64,000 bases of DNA from Astrobacterium formosum. GTDB taxonomy: Bacteria; Pseudomonadota; Alphaproteobacteria; Rhizobiales; Xanthobacteraceae. The stretch's first letter is position 1; each line of letters starts with the position of its first letter. The position numbers were made by a program, and so were the translations under genes. The stretch covers positions 62,001-126,000 of the forward strand of contig JAVDCA010000008.1 in NCBI GenBank assembly GCA_030848545.1, in the 5' to 3' direction. Below the pieces are notes generated by a model. That model made no database searches. It had not been told where the DNA came from and worked only from the letters and a program-made list of their open reading frames with translations. Below, piece after piece: positions 9,680 to 18,574 of this stretch.

Positions 9680-10300
9680 CTACAGCTTGGGTGGCTGCAG
9701 GACGACGACGCGGGTTCCGACCGGAACGCGTTCGTAGAGATCGGTAACGTCGGGATTGGTGAGGCGGAAACAGCCGGAGGAAACGGCGGAGCCGATGGTC
9801 CAGGGCTGGTTGGTGCCGTGGATGCGGTAGACGGTGCCCTGGATGTAGAGCGCGCGGGCCCCCATGGGATTGCCGGCACCTCCGGCCATGAAGCGGGGCA
9901 GGTAGGGCTGGCGCTCGATCATCTCTGGGGGTGGAGTCCAGTCGGGCCATTCGGCCTTGCGATCGATGCGCTTGAGGCCCGACCACTGAAAGCCTTCGCG
10001 GCCGACGCCGATGCCGTAGCGCAGCGCGCGGTTGTTGCCCTGGACCAGGTAGAGGAAACGCTCGGAGGTGTTGACGACGATCGTCCCCGGCGGCTCGGTG
10101 GTGCGGAAGAAAACCGGCTGCGTCCTGAACTCGGCCGGCAGTTCCTCCTCCTGCGCACTCGGTTCATAGCCCGGCTGATCCCCGGCCAGGTTTTGATCGG
10201 GTCGCGGCCCCGACCACGCTTGTGCCTGGACGCCGCCCGCAACGGCCAGGAGGTTCATTCCGGCGAACAGCAGAGTGACGATGGCCGCTCTCATCTTCAT
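9680..10300 (-). CDS. L,D-transpeptidase (YkuD family), exported
   Basis: YkuD-type transpeptidases cross-link peptidoglycan (3-3 links) or attach outer-membrane lipoprotein. The 206-residue protein has a signal peptide (about residues 1-26, ending VQAQA) and a C-terminal catalytic domain with IVVNTSERFLYLVQGN, VYRIHGTNQPW and the active-site loop SAVSSGCFRLTN, where the Cys, His and Arg are present. The start at 10300 is preceded by AGGACAGGA; the open frame continues about 170 codons upstream but without coding character. It lies 36 bases from the binding-protein gene on the same strand. Confidence 0.92.
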   Translation of the reverse strand: MKMRAAIVTLLFAGMNLLAVAGGVQAQAWSGPRPDQNLAGDQPGYEPSAQEEELPAEFRTQPVFFRTTEPPGTIVVNTSERFLYLVQGNNRALRYGIGVGREGFQWSGLKRIDRKAEWPDWTPPPEMIERQPYLPRFMAGGAGNPMGARALYIQGTVYRIHGTNQPWTIGSAVSSGCFRLTNPDVTDLYERVPVGTRVVVLQPPKL

Positions 10301-10492
10301 TCCTGTCCTCACTGATGCAAACCGTCCCTTCGCCGCCGGGACCATGCCCAAGGCGCCCATGCTTCCTGGCGTTCCCGTCAATGTCAATTGCTCCCCATCG
10401 CGCCGGCGGAAGGATCGCGATTCCCACGTGTAGCCCGTGCGGCCCACCGTCATCGATGGTTTTCTCCAGGTGGCGGAGTGTTTCGGAATGGT

Positions 10493-11000
10493 ATGATCAT
10501 TCATCTGCCGATGCAAAGCGAGCGCCCGATGCAACGCCGGGTCAAGCTGGTGGACGGCGGCCTGACCGACAATTTCGGTCTGTCCGGCCTCGTCATTGCG
10601 CGCGCCATCGCCGACACGCCCTATGTGCCATTCACGCCGGACCGCGCCGTGCCGATGAGCCGGCCCATCTTCATCCGATTCCACCGTGCGCAGCGGCTTC
10701 GATGCCTTCCGCCTGAGCATCCGCGAATGGGGGGAGGCGACGCGCAAATGGCAATGCCGGCTGTCGGCGGCGCAGGCGCGGCGGCTTGGCGCGCCACCCG
10801 GTTGGCGCTGCAGCCATGTCAAATTCGAGATCGCGGAAGTGTCGTTCGATCAGCTGGAGCCGCGTCGGGCGGCATTGGTTTCAACCGTTCCAACCCGCTT
10901 CAATCTACCGGTCGAGCAGGTCGATCTCGTCATCGAGACCGGCACCGACCCCATCCTGGCCCATCCGATCTTCAGGGAACGAATGGCGCTTGCCCGTTGA
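10493..11000 (+). pseudogene. Remnant of a patatin-like phospholipase gene
   Basis: Two neighbouring frames carry pieces of the C-terminal half of a patatin-like protein. The first (from 10493) reads VKLVDGGLTDNFGLSGLVIA, where DGG is the family's catalytic Asp loop, and continues to about 10680. The second, in another frame from about 10684, reads FDAFRLSIREWGEATRKW and VPTRFNLPVEQVDLVIETG and stops at 11000. The N-terminal half with the GxSxG nucleophile is absent, and the segment between the two pieces looks too short, so there is a deletion plus a frameshift. I see no functional product. Confidence 0.65.
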
Positions 11001-11016
11001 CGGAAAGGCCGGCGGC

Positions 11017-11445
11017 CTAGATCGGCCTCGACCAGACGCGGATCGCACGGCCGGATGTGCCATCCTGACGGTTCTCGAATTTGAACAGGACCTGGTTGGT
11101 CGAAAAGCGCATCGCCCGCACGAACTGAGCGAATTCTATCGGTGCCAGGTCGTCGATCACCTTGTGGTCGGAGATCACCTGGAAGCGACTGTCATTGCGA
11201 TCATACCACAGCGAAATATCCTGCGGCAGAAGGTCTGAACCGGGCATCGTCTCCTGGGCATCCTCTTGACGGCGCACGAACCCCCATAGGCGCACACCGG
11301 GCCCTGTACGCTGGCGCCGGGTGAGAGAACCAGAACTGGTCGGATCGTCGTTGTCGGCGGCCGTGGGGGCGGCCTCGATACGGTTTTTGAGTGTGGCTTC
11401 GCGGCTTCGCGCCTTCGATTTAGCCGCAACGCGCGGTCGATACAT
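11017..11445 (-). CDS. Hypothetical protein, 142 residues
   Basis: I do not recognise the family. The start at 11445 has a good ribosome binding site (GAGGAGGGTAAGCAGCG before the ATG). The first 50 residues are basic and low in order; the rest has a more globular pattern with several aromatic residues (LWYDRNDSRFQVISD, FAQFVRAMRFSTN, VLFKFENRQDG). There is no signal peptide or membrane segment. It converges on the patatin-like remnant, 16 bases away. It is called real because of the ribosome binding site and even codon use. Confidence 0.55.
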   Translation of the reverse strand: MYRPRVAAKSKARSREATLKNRIEAAPTAADNDDPTSSGSLTRRQRTGPGVRLWGFVRRQEDAQETMPGSDLLPQDISLWYDRNDSRFQVISDHKVIDDLAPIEFAQFVRAMRFSTNQVLFKFENRQDGTSGRAIRVWSRPI

Positions 11446-11597
11446 CGCTGCTTACCCTCCTCTGTCCCCCCAGGTGACCTCGTCGACCTACACACTACGT
11501 GACTGTACGGAAAGTGAATTTAAACGCCGGCCGACAATTTTACGGAAATGGGCGGCGATCAACGGGGCGGTGCCGTGATGTCCGGCATCCCCTCGAA

Positions 11598-12785
11598 TTA
11601 CAGCCGTGCGGCGACGACTTCACCGATCTCGTCGTCCGTCAGTACCACCGGATTGGTCTTCATGCTGGAGCCGCGGCTTGCCGCAACGATCCGCGCCACG
11701 TCGCCGGAGGCCACGCCGAGCTCGGCGAGACGCGGCAGCGCCAGGCGTTGCGTCCATGTGTCGAGCAGGCGCACGAGATCGCGGCGGTCCTCGGGGCCGC
11801 CGCCGGATGCACGCCCGGTCAAGACCCGGGCCACTTGGGCATATTTTGCCAACGCCGGGTTGTGCGGCTCGCGGCTTTCCATCGCCTCGATATTGGTGCG
11901 CGTGGCCGCCGCCAGCAGCGTCCCGCAGGCGACCCCGTGGGGGATGGGGAAGAAAGCGCCGAGGGGCGAAGCAATCCCGTGCACCGAACCGAGCCCCGTC
12001 TGTGCCAGGCAGATGCCCGAGAGGAGCGCCGCATAAGCCATGCGCTCGCGGGCTTCGGCCGCCGTGTCGCCGGCTTCGTACCAGACGATGAGGCCGTCGC
12101 GCACCGCGGCGAGACCCGACAATGCGAGCGCGTCCGTCATCGGATTGGCGCGCGTCGACACGTAGGATTCGAGCAGCTGGGTGAGGGCGTCCATGCCGTT
12201 CGCGGCGATCAGCGCCGGCGGACAGGAGGCGAGGAGATCGGGATCCAACAGCGCGACCTGCGCCACCAGGGCATCGTCGCGAAACGATTTCTTGAAACCG
12301 TCCGGGCCGAGCCGTGACAAAACGGCGTTCTTGGTCGCTTCGGAGCCGGTGCCCGCGGTGGTGGGCACGGCGATGAACGGCGTCGCCGGACCGCCATAGG
12401 GCTTCTGCGGTCCGATGCCGTCAAGATGATCCATAACCGAATTGCCGGGGACAAGCAGTCCCGCGATCGCCTTGGCGGCGTCGAGGGCGCTGCCGCCGCC
12501 GATGCCGATGACGGCGTCGATCGCCGTCGAGGCGAAACGGCGGACGGCGTCGTCCACGGCTTCCGGCGACGGTTCGCCGGCGATCTGCACCGTCTGCCAA
12601 TCCAACCCACGCTTGTGCAGGCGGTCCAGCAACGCGGCCCCTTGCGGCAAGGCAGAGAATGAACGTGCGCCCGTGACTAGGAGCATATGGCGGCCGAATG
12701 TCGCGGCGATGTCGGGCAGCTTTCGGACGGCGCCGGAACCGAATTCGATGCGCGGAAGGTGGGCGATGGAGAAGGGCGTGATCAT
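11598..12785 (-). CDS. Iron-containing (type III) alcohol dehydrogenase
   Basis: The 395-residue protein is a full-length member of the Fe-ADH family, cytoplasmic NAD(P)-dependent oxidoreductases. The N-terminal Rossmann part has the cofactor motif GIGGGSALDAAKAIAGLL and TTAGTGSEATKNAV; the helical C-terminal half has the metal ligands in DALTQLLESY and SVHGIASPLGAFFPIPHG. Family members reduce lactaldehyde, maleylacetate, methylglyoxal or alcohols; sequence alone does not fix the substrate. Its ATG overlaps the stop of the upstream YgiN-like gene by one base, so the two proteins are made together and probably act on the same small carbonyl compound or aromatic product. Confidence 0.92.
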   Translation of the reverse strand: MITPFSIAHLPRIEFGSGAVRKLPDIAATFGRHMLLVTGARSFSALPQGAALLDRLHKRGLDWQTVQIAGEPSPEAVDDAVRRFASTAIDAVIGIGGGSALDAAKAIAGLLVPGNSVMDHLDGIGPQKPYGGPATPFIAVPTTAGTGSEATKNAVLSRLGPDGFKKSFRDDALVAQVALLDPDLLASCPPALIAANGMDALTQLLESYVSTRANPMTDALALSGLAAVRDGLIVWYEAGDTAAEARERMAYAALLSGICLAQTGLGSVHGIASPLGAFFPIPHGVACGTLLAAATRTNIEAMESREPHNPALAKYAQVARVLTGRASGGGPEDRRDLVRLLDTWTQRLALPRLAELGVASGDVARIVAASRGSSMKTNPVVLTDDEIGEVVAARL

Positions 12786-13081
12786 CAGTTACTCGGAAAA
12801 AGGCAGCGCATGGGAATGCCTTTGCGCGGCTCGGCCATCAGGGGCGCGACCTCGTCGCGCCAGCGGGCGTAGTGGGGCGTCTGCTTGTGGGCGGCGGCGT
12901 CTTCCGCGCTCGCATAGGCCTCGTAGAGGACAAAGCGGGTGGGGTCGTCCGGCGACTGGAGGACGTCGAAACGCCGGTTGCCCGGCTCGCGCACCGAAGC
13001 CGCGTGATTTTCCCGCGTTGCGGAGACGAAGGAGTCCACGGCCTCGGGCTTGACCACCACATGGACCAGGGTGACATGCAT
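12785..13081 (-). CDS. Antibiotic biosynthesis monooxygenase (ABM/YgiN-like) domain protein
   Basis: The 98-residue product is one ABM domain, a ferredoxin-like fold found in quinol monooxygenase YgiN and in LsrG-type isomerases. Visible features are MHVTLVHVVVKPEAVDSFV, the GNRRFDVLQSPDDPTRFVLYE strand pair with the conserved Asn and Glu, and HYARWRDEV. Small ABM proteins work as homodimers without cofactors. It is first in a two-gene operon with the iron-type alcohol dehydrogenase; the stop and start share one base. The exact reaction cannot be told from sequence. Confidence 0.85.
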   Translation of the reverse strand: MHVTLVHVVVKPEAVDSFVSATRENHAASVREPGNRRFDVLQSPDDPTRFVLYEAYASAEDAAAHKQTPHYARWRDEVAPLMAEPRKGIPMRCLFPSN

Positions 13082-13571
13082 GAGGAAGGGCTCCGTCGGA
13101 AAGAGAAGTAGGGACTTTGCCGGGGCGACGGGCTGGCGGAACGGCCGGCGACGACGTCGCAGGTAAGATAACCGGACCTGTGGCCGAACGGAATCCGGAC
13201 TGGGGATTATGCCGGGCTAATTTTCGACACCATCCCGCGAAACGCATGCGGGCTTCCACCGGCAAGCATCCGATGTGAGGAAACGTGCAGCAAGGCCCCG
13301 GGGCAGTTGCCGGCCCGAGCGTTATCAACCCGACTTCTGGCGGGACTGGGTTTGCCTGTGCTCAATTGCCGCTGCGTTGAGCGTGTCAGGAACGGCCGTT
13401 TGCGCGTTGAGCCATGGTTGGCGCCCGGAGCGTGCGCCGAATTCGGCATTCAAGATGAGGAAGGGGGCATTTGAAGGGGCCTTGGAATCACGACCACTGG
13501 AGTTCACACGCAGCCTCTAGAAATTCGCGGGCGATACGAATTGCGCGCGATGCTTCGGTGGGCCCCGACCC
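13082..13571. other. Intergenic region, 490 bases, nothing identified
   Basis: This gap divides the minus-strand ABM/alcohol-dehydrogenase operon from the plus-strand oxidase cluster, so it should hold promoters for both. The frames that cross it are short, without ribosome binding sites or family motifs. A 10-base palindrome GCCCCGGGGC lies near 13296. I see no repeat, RNA gene or clear promoter. Confidence 0.5.
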
Positions 13572-14066
13572 ATGATCGTCTGGGCCAAAGCGATCCATAT
13601 GGCGGCGATCATGGTTTGGTGCGCCGGGCTGACGGTGCTGCCGTTGCTCTACGCGAAGCGCAACGGGCTTCGTGATGATCCGTTGCACGACCTGCATCGC
13701 TTCACGCGCTCGGTGTTCATCCATGTGACATCGCCGGCCGCCTTCGTCGCGGTCATTGCCGGCACGCTGCTCGTTTTCCTGCGAAACGTGTTCACGGCGT
13801 GGATGGCCCTGAAGCTGGTGGCGGTCGGCGTTCTCGTTGCCATTCATGTCTGGCAGGGGCACGTCATTCTGTATCTCTTCGAGCCGGGCCGCTTCCATGC
13901 ACGCTGGCGCCAGTGTGCCGCCGCCGCAGCCACGGTGTCGGCGATCGCCGCCGTCCTGTTCCTGGTGCTCGCAAAGCCGATCATCGATCTCACGCCGCCT
14001 CCCCGTTGGCAGCTCCGTCCCGGGGGGCTTCAGTCATTGCTCGAAACCATAATTCCGATCCCATGA
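13572..14066 (+). CDS. CopD/HemJ-like membrane protein in oxidase cluster
   Basis: The 164-residue protein has four hydrophobic segments and an early KAIHMAAIMVWCAGL helix, like the HemJ (UPF0093) and CopD families, in which this His is conserved. HemJ oxidises protoporphyrinogen; CopD takes part in copper uptake. Position next to cytochrome oxidase genes suits either heme or copper supply, and I cannot choose between them. Its last 37 bases overlap the end of the minus-strand DUF2231 gene. The ribosome binding site before ATG 13572 is weak. Confidence 0.75.
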   Translation: MIVWAKAIHMAAIMVWCAGLTVLPLLYAKRNGLRDDPLHDLHRFTRSVFIHVTSPAAFVAVIAGTLLVFLRNVFTAWMALKLVAVGVLVAIHVWQGHVILYLFEPGRFHARWRQCAAAAATVSAIAAVLFLVLAKPIIDLTPPPRWQLRPGGLQSLLETIIPIP

Positions 14067-14530
14067 TCGAACACGAGCTTTCCGCCGTGCCAGCCCGCAA
14101 TGCCGACGAAGACGCTCGCCAGGGCGGACATCATCAGGCCGACCGGCAGCGCCGCTGCCTCCGCGTCGCCGAGGCGCAGGCCCCAGTTCATGCCGGCGAT
14201 GGACACCAGCGTCACGGCCGCAACGGCGTGTGTCCAGCTCGCCGCACGCTTGCGGATGCCCGGGACGAGCAGCAGTTCGGCCGCCCCGGCGATGCTCGCC
14301 AGAACGCCGAACCAGAAGGCGAAGCCGCTCGCCCACAGCGCCGCGCGGGGCCAGAACGGGTCGGCGCTCCACCAATAGAAGACGTCACATCCGAGCGTGG
14401 AGATCACCAGCGCGATCGGGAACGTGACCAGCATGGCGTGGATCGGGTGACCGGCCACCGAAACCACGGAACTGGTGTCGTGCTTCGTGACCTCTTCGAT
14501 GACGGGACTGGGGGGAACGGGATTGGGCAT
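14030..14530 (-). CDS. DUF2231 membrane protein
   Basis: The 166-residue product has the DUF2231 signature GHPIHAMLVTFPIALVISTL, then DVFYWWSADPFWPRAALW, and four to five membrane segments. The role of the family is unknown. The start at 14530 is 12 bases from the divergent start of coxII, so both promoters lie inside the partner gene or between them. The gene is convergent with, and overlaps, the CopD/HemJ-like gene. It resembles the DUF2231 protein at 6707 in its core but lacks the His-Pro repeat. Confidence 0.85.
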   Translation of the reverse strand: MPNPVPPSPVIEEVTKHDTSSVVSVAGHPIHAMLVTFPIALVISTLGCDVFYWWSADPFWPRAALWASGFAFWFGVLASIAGAAELLLVPGIRKRAASWTHAVAAVTLVSIAGMNWGLRLGDAEAAALPVGLMMSALASVFVGIAGWHGGKLVFDHGIGIMVSSND

Positions 14531-14542
14531 CTGTACACTCGC

Positions 14543-15331
14543 GTGAAAGGCTCGGTTGGCTCCAAGCGGCTGGGGGCAACGTGGGGGACAACGTGGAAGC
14601 GGGCGAAAAGGTTTGCCCGCGCCTTCGCGGCCTGCGCGCTTCTGACGCCGTTGATCGCGTGCGCGGGTCCGCTCTCGACGCTGGAGCCGGCCGGCCCGGC
14701 GGCCCGTTCGATCGCCGCCCTGTGGTGGGTGATGCTGGCCGGCGCCACGCTGCTGCTTGGACTTGTCATTTGTCTGCTGGCGCTGGCCTTCCTGCGCCCC
14801 GCGGTCGCCCGCGGCGTGCCGCCCGCGCTGTGGATCGTCGGCGGCGGATTGGCGCTGCCCGCCCTCGTCCTGACGCCCCTCATGGTCTATGCGCTCGCAA
14901 GCGGCGAAAACCTGTTCCAGGCCCGCGCCGAAGGCCGGACGGAAGTGGACGTGTTGGCGCGGCAATGGGAGTGGGTCTTCACCTATCGGTCGGCTGACGG
15001 CACGGTGCGGCGATCGAACAATGTCCTGCACCTGACGGCCGGCCAGCCGGTCCTTCTCAGGATCACCAGCGCCGACGTGATCCACTCCTTCTGGGTGCCG
15101 CGGCTTGCGGGCAAGATCGACGCGACCCCCGGTCATGTGACGATGCTGCGCCTGAATGCAGACGTGCCCGGACGCTATCGTGGCGTGTGCGCCGAATTCT
15201 GCGGGATCGCCCACCGCGACATGCAGATGACCGTCGAGGCGCATGGCTCGGAGGACGAGACCGGACGGGTCATCGACGGACTACCCCCCGCCATGCCTGA
15301 AGACCTTGTCGACGCAGGAGGGAGGCCGTGA
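14543..15331 (+). CDS. coxB: Cytochrome c oxidase subunit II (lipoprotein)
   Basis: CoxII receives electrons from cytochrome c through the binuclear CuA centre. The protein of 262 residues has a lipoprotein signal (LTPLIAC just before AGPL), two membrane helices, then a periplasmic cupredoxin domain with the aromatic patch RQWEWVFTY. CuA ligands are visible in VIHSFWVPRL and VCAEFCGIAHRDMQM (His, Cys, Glu, Cys, His, Met). There is no fused cytochrome c domain. The start is taken as GTG at 14543; the open frame runs upstream through the antisense of the DUF2231 gene but has no coding sense there. It overlaps the CoxI start by four bases. Confidence 0.93.
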   Translation: MKGSVGSKRLGATWGTTWKRAKRFARAFAACALLTPLIACAGPLSTLEPAGPAARSIAALWWVMLAGATLLLGLVICLLALAFLRPAVARGVPPALWIVGGGLALPALVLTPLMVYALASGENLFQARAEGRTEVDVLARQWEWVFTYRSADGTVRRSNNVLHLTAGQPVLLRITSADVIHSFWVPRLAGKIDATPGHVTMLRLNADVPGRYRGVCAEFCGIAHRDMQMTVEAHGSEDETGRVIDGLPPAMPEDLVDAGGRP

Positions 15332-17841
15332 GCGAAGCCGTGCCGATCCAAGACCCCATACGGCTGCACAAGGCGCTCGATGCCGTCTGGCGGACGCCGC
15401 CTGGCGTCGGCCGTCTGTCGGCCGTGAACCATACGATCGTCGGACGGCGTTTCATCGTCACGGCCTTCGTTTTCTTCGGCATCGGCGGACTACTCGCGAT
15501 GTTGATCCGCGCCCAACTCGCGACGCCGCGCGGCGTATTTCTCGGACCCGAGATCTACAACCAGGTCTTCACCATGCACGGCACGGTGATGATGTTCCTG
15601 TTCGCCATCCCGTTGATCGAAGGTGTGACGTTCTATCTCCTCCCCAAGATGCTCGGCGCGCGCGACATGGCGTTCCCGCGGCTGAGCGCGTACGGCTACT
15701 GGTGCTACCTGTTCGGAGGGGCGATCCTCATCGTCGGCATGGTTCTCGGCGTGGCGCCCAATGCCGGCTGGTTCATGTACACGCCGCTGACCTCGCGGCC
15801 CTTTACGCCGGGTATCAACTCGGACCTGTGGCTGATCGGCGTCACCTTCGTGGAAATATCGGCCCTCTCCGCCGCGGTCGAGATCATCGTCTCGGTCCTC
15901 AAGCTGCGCGCGCCGGGCATGTCCCTGGACAAGATGCCGCTATTCGCCTGGTACATGCTGGTCACCGCTTTCATGATGCTGTTCGGCTTTCCGCCCCTCA
16001 TCGTCGGGTCGGTCCTGCTGGAGGTCGAACGTGCCTTCGGGTTGCCGTTCTTCGATCCGAATCGCGGCGGCGATCCCATCTTGTGGCAGCATCTGTTCTG
16101 GCTGTTCGGCCACCCGGAGGTCTACATCATCTTCCTGCCGGCCGCCGGAGTCGTGTCGACGATCCTGCCGGTCTTCGCCCGGCGTGAAATCATCGGCTAT
16201 CTGGCCATCGTGGTCAGCATCGTGGCGCTGGCGTTCCTGAGCTTCGGGCTCTGGGTGCACCACATGTTCACGGTCGGCATACCGCATCTGGCGCTGGCGT
16301 TCTTTTCCGCCGCCTCGACCGCGGTCGCGATACCGACCGCGGTGCAGATCTTCGCCTGGATCGGAACGCTGTTCGCCGGCCGGCCGCAGCTCAGGTTGCC
16401 GATGCTCTACATTCTCGGCTTCTTCTTCATCTTCGTCACCGGCGGCCTCACCGGCGTGATGGTCGCGATTGTGCCTTTCAACTGGCAGGTCCACGACACT
16501 CACTTCGTCGTCGCCCATCTGCACTACGTGCTGGTGGGGGGCTTCGTGTTTCCGATGCTGGCCGCCACCCATTACTGGCTACCGCACTTCACCGGTCGCG
16601 TGCCACGCGTAAGCCTCGGCGTTGCGGCATTCTGGCTCATATTCGTCGGCTTCAATCTCACGTTCCTGATCATGCATGCGACCGGCCTGCTCGGGATGAC
16701 TCGCCGCATCTACACCTATGATCCCGCCAACGGGTGGGAATGGCTCAATCTGGTTTCTTCGATCGGCAGTTTCGTGATGGCGATCGGCTTGGCACTCTTC
16801 ACTGTTGATGTCGCGCTTCAGATCCGATTCGGCCGGCGCCCCGGACGCAATCCTTGGCGCGCCGGAACCCTGGAATGGGCGACCGGTACGCCGCCGCCGT
16901 CGTATAATTTCGCCTCCATTCCGGTGGTGGACACGCGCTCGCCGCTCAAGCAGAGCACCGGGCTTGCCGTCGCCCTGGCGCAGGGGCGGGGATATCTCGG
17001 TTTCGTCCGGGATGGCCGACTGGAGACGTTGGGGGTCGAAGTCACGTCCGGCCAAGTCGAGCAGGTGGTGCGGCTGCCGGGCCCCACCTATCTGCCGCTC
17101 GTCAGCGCGGTGGCGACCGCGGTGTTCTTTCTCGCGGTCCTTTTCCAGGTCTACGTGGTCGCAGTCATAGGCTTCGTCGCGACGATCGGTACGCTGCTTT
17201 TGTGGACCAGGGGCCATGGAGACCACGCCGATCGGGGGGCGATGCCCATCGGGCACGGAAAGTACGTGCCCTCGCACGGCGAGTCCGGTTCGTCTCCGTC
17301 GCAATGGGCCATGTGGATCGCGCTGTTCGGCGATGCCACGGCGTTCGGATCGCTGGCGTTCGGGTCGCTGTATCTCGCCATCGTGGCTCCCAACTGGCCG
17401 CCACCGCAACTTGCCCAGTGGAACCTTCTCCTGTCGGGGAGCGCGGCCGCAGGGCTTGTATTGGCCGCGATTGCGGCGGGACGAAGCGTGAGTCCGACCG
17501 TCCTGCCGCACGCCGCCAAGCGCAAGCGCTGGCTGTTCGTGACCGCGGGGGCCCACAGCATGGCGCTCGCCGCCTTGGTTGGGATGGCGTTCGGCGTGCC
17601 GGCGCCGACCGAGCATGCCTACGGTGCAGCGGCGCTGGTCGTGCTCTGCTATGTGGCTCTTCACGTCGCACTGGGAGCCGTATTTGCGCTGTACGGGCTG
17701 TGGCGGAGCCGTCGTGGATTCGTATCCCTGGTGCGTTCGAGCGACCTGATGATCGGCAGAGCCTGGCACGCCTTCACGGCCGCGATCGGTGTCGTCACCT
17801 TGCTGTTGTTGCACGCGATGTCGTGGACGGCCTCGCCATGA
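15328..17841 (+). CDS. ctaD: Cytochrome c oxidase subunit I fused to subunit III
   Basis: The 837-residue polypeptide joins the catalytic heme-copper subunit to a subunit III domain. Residues about 30-550 are CoxI: FTMHGTVMMFLFAIP with a heme a histidine, LFGHPEVYIIFLP with the Glu of the D channel and the His-Tyr pair, LWVHHMFTVG (CuB histidines) and HDTHFVVAHLHYVL (both heme ligands). From about 640 the sequence is CoxIII-like: HGESGSSPSQWAMWIALFGD and ARHAF-type membrane helices ending near AFTAAIGVVTLLLLH. The start is GTG at 15328 inside the coxII stop (GTGA), and its stop overlaps the next gene (ATGA). Fused I-III subunits of this size are known in Hyphomicrobiales. Confidence 0.95.
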   Translation: MSEAVPIQDPIRLHKALDAVWRTPPGVGRLSAVNHTIVGRRFIVTAFVFFGIGGLLAMLIRAQLATPRGVFLGPEIYNQVFTMHGTVMMFLFAIPLIEGVTFYLLPKMLGARDMAFPRLSAYGYWCYLFGGAILIVGMVLGVAPNAGWFMYTPLTSRPFTPGINSDLWLIGVTFVEISALSAAVEIIVSVLKLRAPGMSLDKMPLFAWYMLVTAFMMLFGFPPLIVGSVLLEVERAFGLPFFDPNRGGDPILWQHLFWLFGHPEVYIIFLPAAGVVSTILPVFARREIIGYLAIVVSIVALAFLSFGLWVHHMFTVGIPHLALAFFSAASTAVAIPTAVQIFAWIGTLFAGRPQLRLPMLYILGFFFIFVTGGLTGVMVAIVPFNWQVHDTHFVVAHLHYVLVGGFVFPMLAATHYWLPHFTGRVPRVSLGVAAFWLIFVGFNLTFLIMHATGLLGMTRRIYTYDPANGWEWLNLVSSIGSFVMAIGLALFTVDVALQIRFGRRPGRNPWRAGTLEWATGTPPPSYNFASIPVVDTRSPLKQSTGLAVALAQGRGYLGFVRDGRLETLGVEVTSGQVEQVVRLPGPTYLPLVSAVATAVFFLAVLFQVYVVAVIGFVATIGTLLLWTRGHGDHADRGAMPIGHGKYVPSHGESGSSPSQWAMWIALFGDATAFGSLAFGSLYLAIVAPNWPPPQLAQWNLLLSGSAAAGLVLAAIAAGRSVSPTVLPHAAKRKRWLFVTAGAHSMALAALVGMAFGVPAPTEHAYGAAALVVLCYVALHVALGAVFALYGLWRSRRGFVSLVRSSDLMIGRAWHAFTAAIGVVTLLLLHAMSWTASP

Positions 17842-18188
17842 CGTCGAAGCAGCAAGGTTTCCTGTTCATGGCGCTCGGCTTCGGCATCTGGATCGCTGGA
17901 TTTTCGCTGCTCTACGCCGTCCAGGCGACCGGATGCGAATTCGCCTGGCAGCAGGTCCGGCTGCTCGGCTCGATCAGCTCCCTCCACGCGGCACTTTACG
18001 GGCTGTTCGCCGCCCATATGGCGGGACTGCTGTGGCTGCTCGCCCATTGCCGTCGAAAACTGGCGACGACGGAAAACGGCACCTCGGACGCGTTCCTGTG
18101 GCGGGCATCTGCCTGTCTCACGCTGGCGGCCATCGCCGCCCTGGTCTGGATCGGCATGGCATTGCCGCTTCCATCCGTCTGCAGATAG
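17838..18188 (+). CDS. Small membrane protein of the oxidase operon
   Basis: The 116-residue product has three hydrophobic segments (about residues 8-26, 44-66 and 90-108) and no recognisable motif. Its ATG overlaps the CoxI-III stop by four bases (ATGA), so it is translated with the oxidase. By position it could be a small structural subunit comparable to subunit IV or to CoxP-type proteins of Bradyrhizobium oxidases; that is inference only. It has cysteines in ATGCEFAWQQ, ASACLTL and the C-terminal SVCR. Confidence 0.75.
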   Translation: MTSKQQGFLFMALGFGIWIAGFSLLYAVQATGCEFAWQQVRLLGSISSLHAALYGLFAAHMAGLLWLLAHCRRKLATTENGTSDAFLWRASACLTLAAIAALVWIGMALPLPSVCR

Positions 18189-18574
18189 CGGGCGTCGTTT
18201 CGTCATATCCGCTTATCGACAAGCGCTATGTGTTGCAGTCGGAACGACGCATCCACCTGTGGTCCGTGCCTGTGGTCCGGGAGAGCGAGCGGGAAGACGG
18301 AGCGAACGGAAGCACGATCACAATTTCAGGAGCATCTTCACTGAGTCAATTGGTGACACATGGAATATCCCTGAAGTTTGCTGCAATGTCAGCGATCATG
18401 ACTGGTGGATCGCATGCGAATCGGCAATTCGGTGCGACATGATGGCGCCGCAATTCGAGCTTGGTTGGGGCAACGATCGACACGACAAGGCGTTGAGACA
18501 TCATCGCGCTGTGCGATGCACAGCCGAATTAACACATGTCCCGCAAACCTATCGAATACCGGAGAGGACGATCG
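18189..18574. other. Intergenic region, 386 bases, nothing identified
   Basis: The gap runs from the end of the oxidase operon to the PRC-barrel gene. It contains CTGTGGTCCG twice within 25 bases (about 18257-18281) and is less GC-rich than the genes, as expected of a promoter region. GGAGAGG just before 18575 is the ribosome binding site of the next gene. I see no convincing RNA gene or transposon end. Confidence 0.45.

Noticed and set aside
10301..10822. N-terminal extension of the L,D-transpeptidase on the minus strand
   Set aside because: A proper signal peptide and ribosome binding site begin at 10300, and the extension overlaps the patatin-like remnant on the other strand.
13275..13520. 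81-codon plus-strand frame in the gap before the CopD/HemJ-like gene
   Set aside because: No ribosome binding site, uneven codon use and competing frames on both strands; nothing recognisable in the translation.
13799..14542. Long N-terminal extension of cox subunit II
   Set aside because: This part of the frame is antisense to the DUF2231 gene and reads as low-sense Arg/His/Gln-rich sequence; subunit II makes sense only from its lipoprotein signal on.
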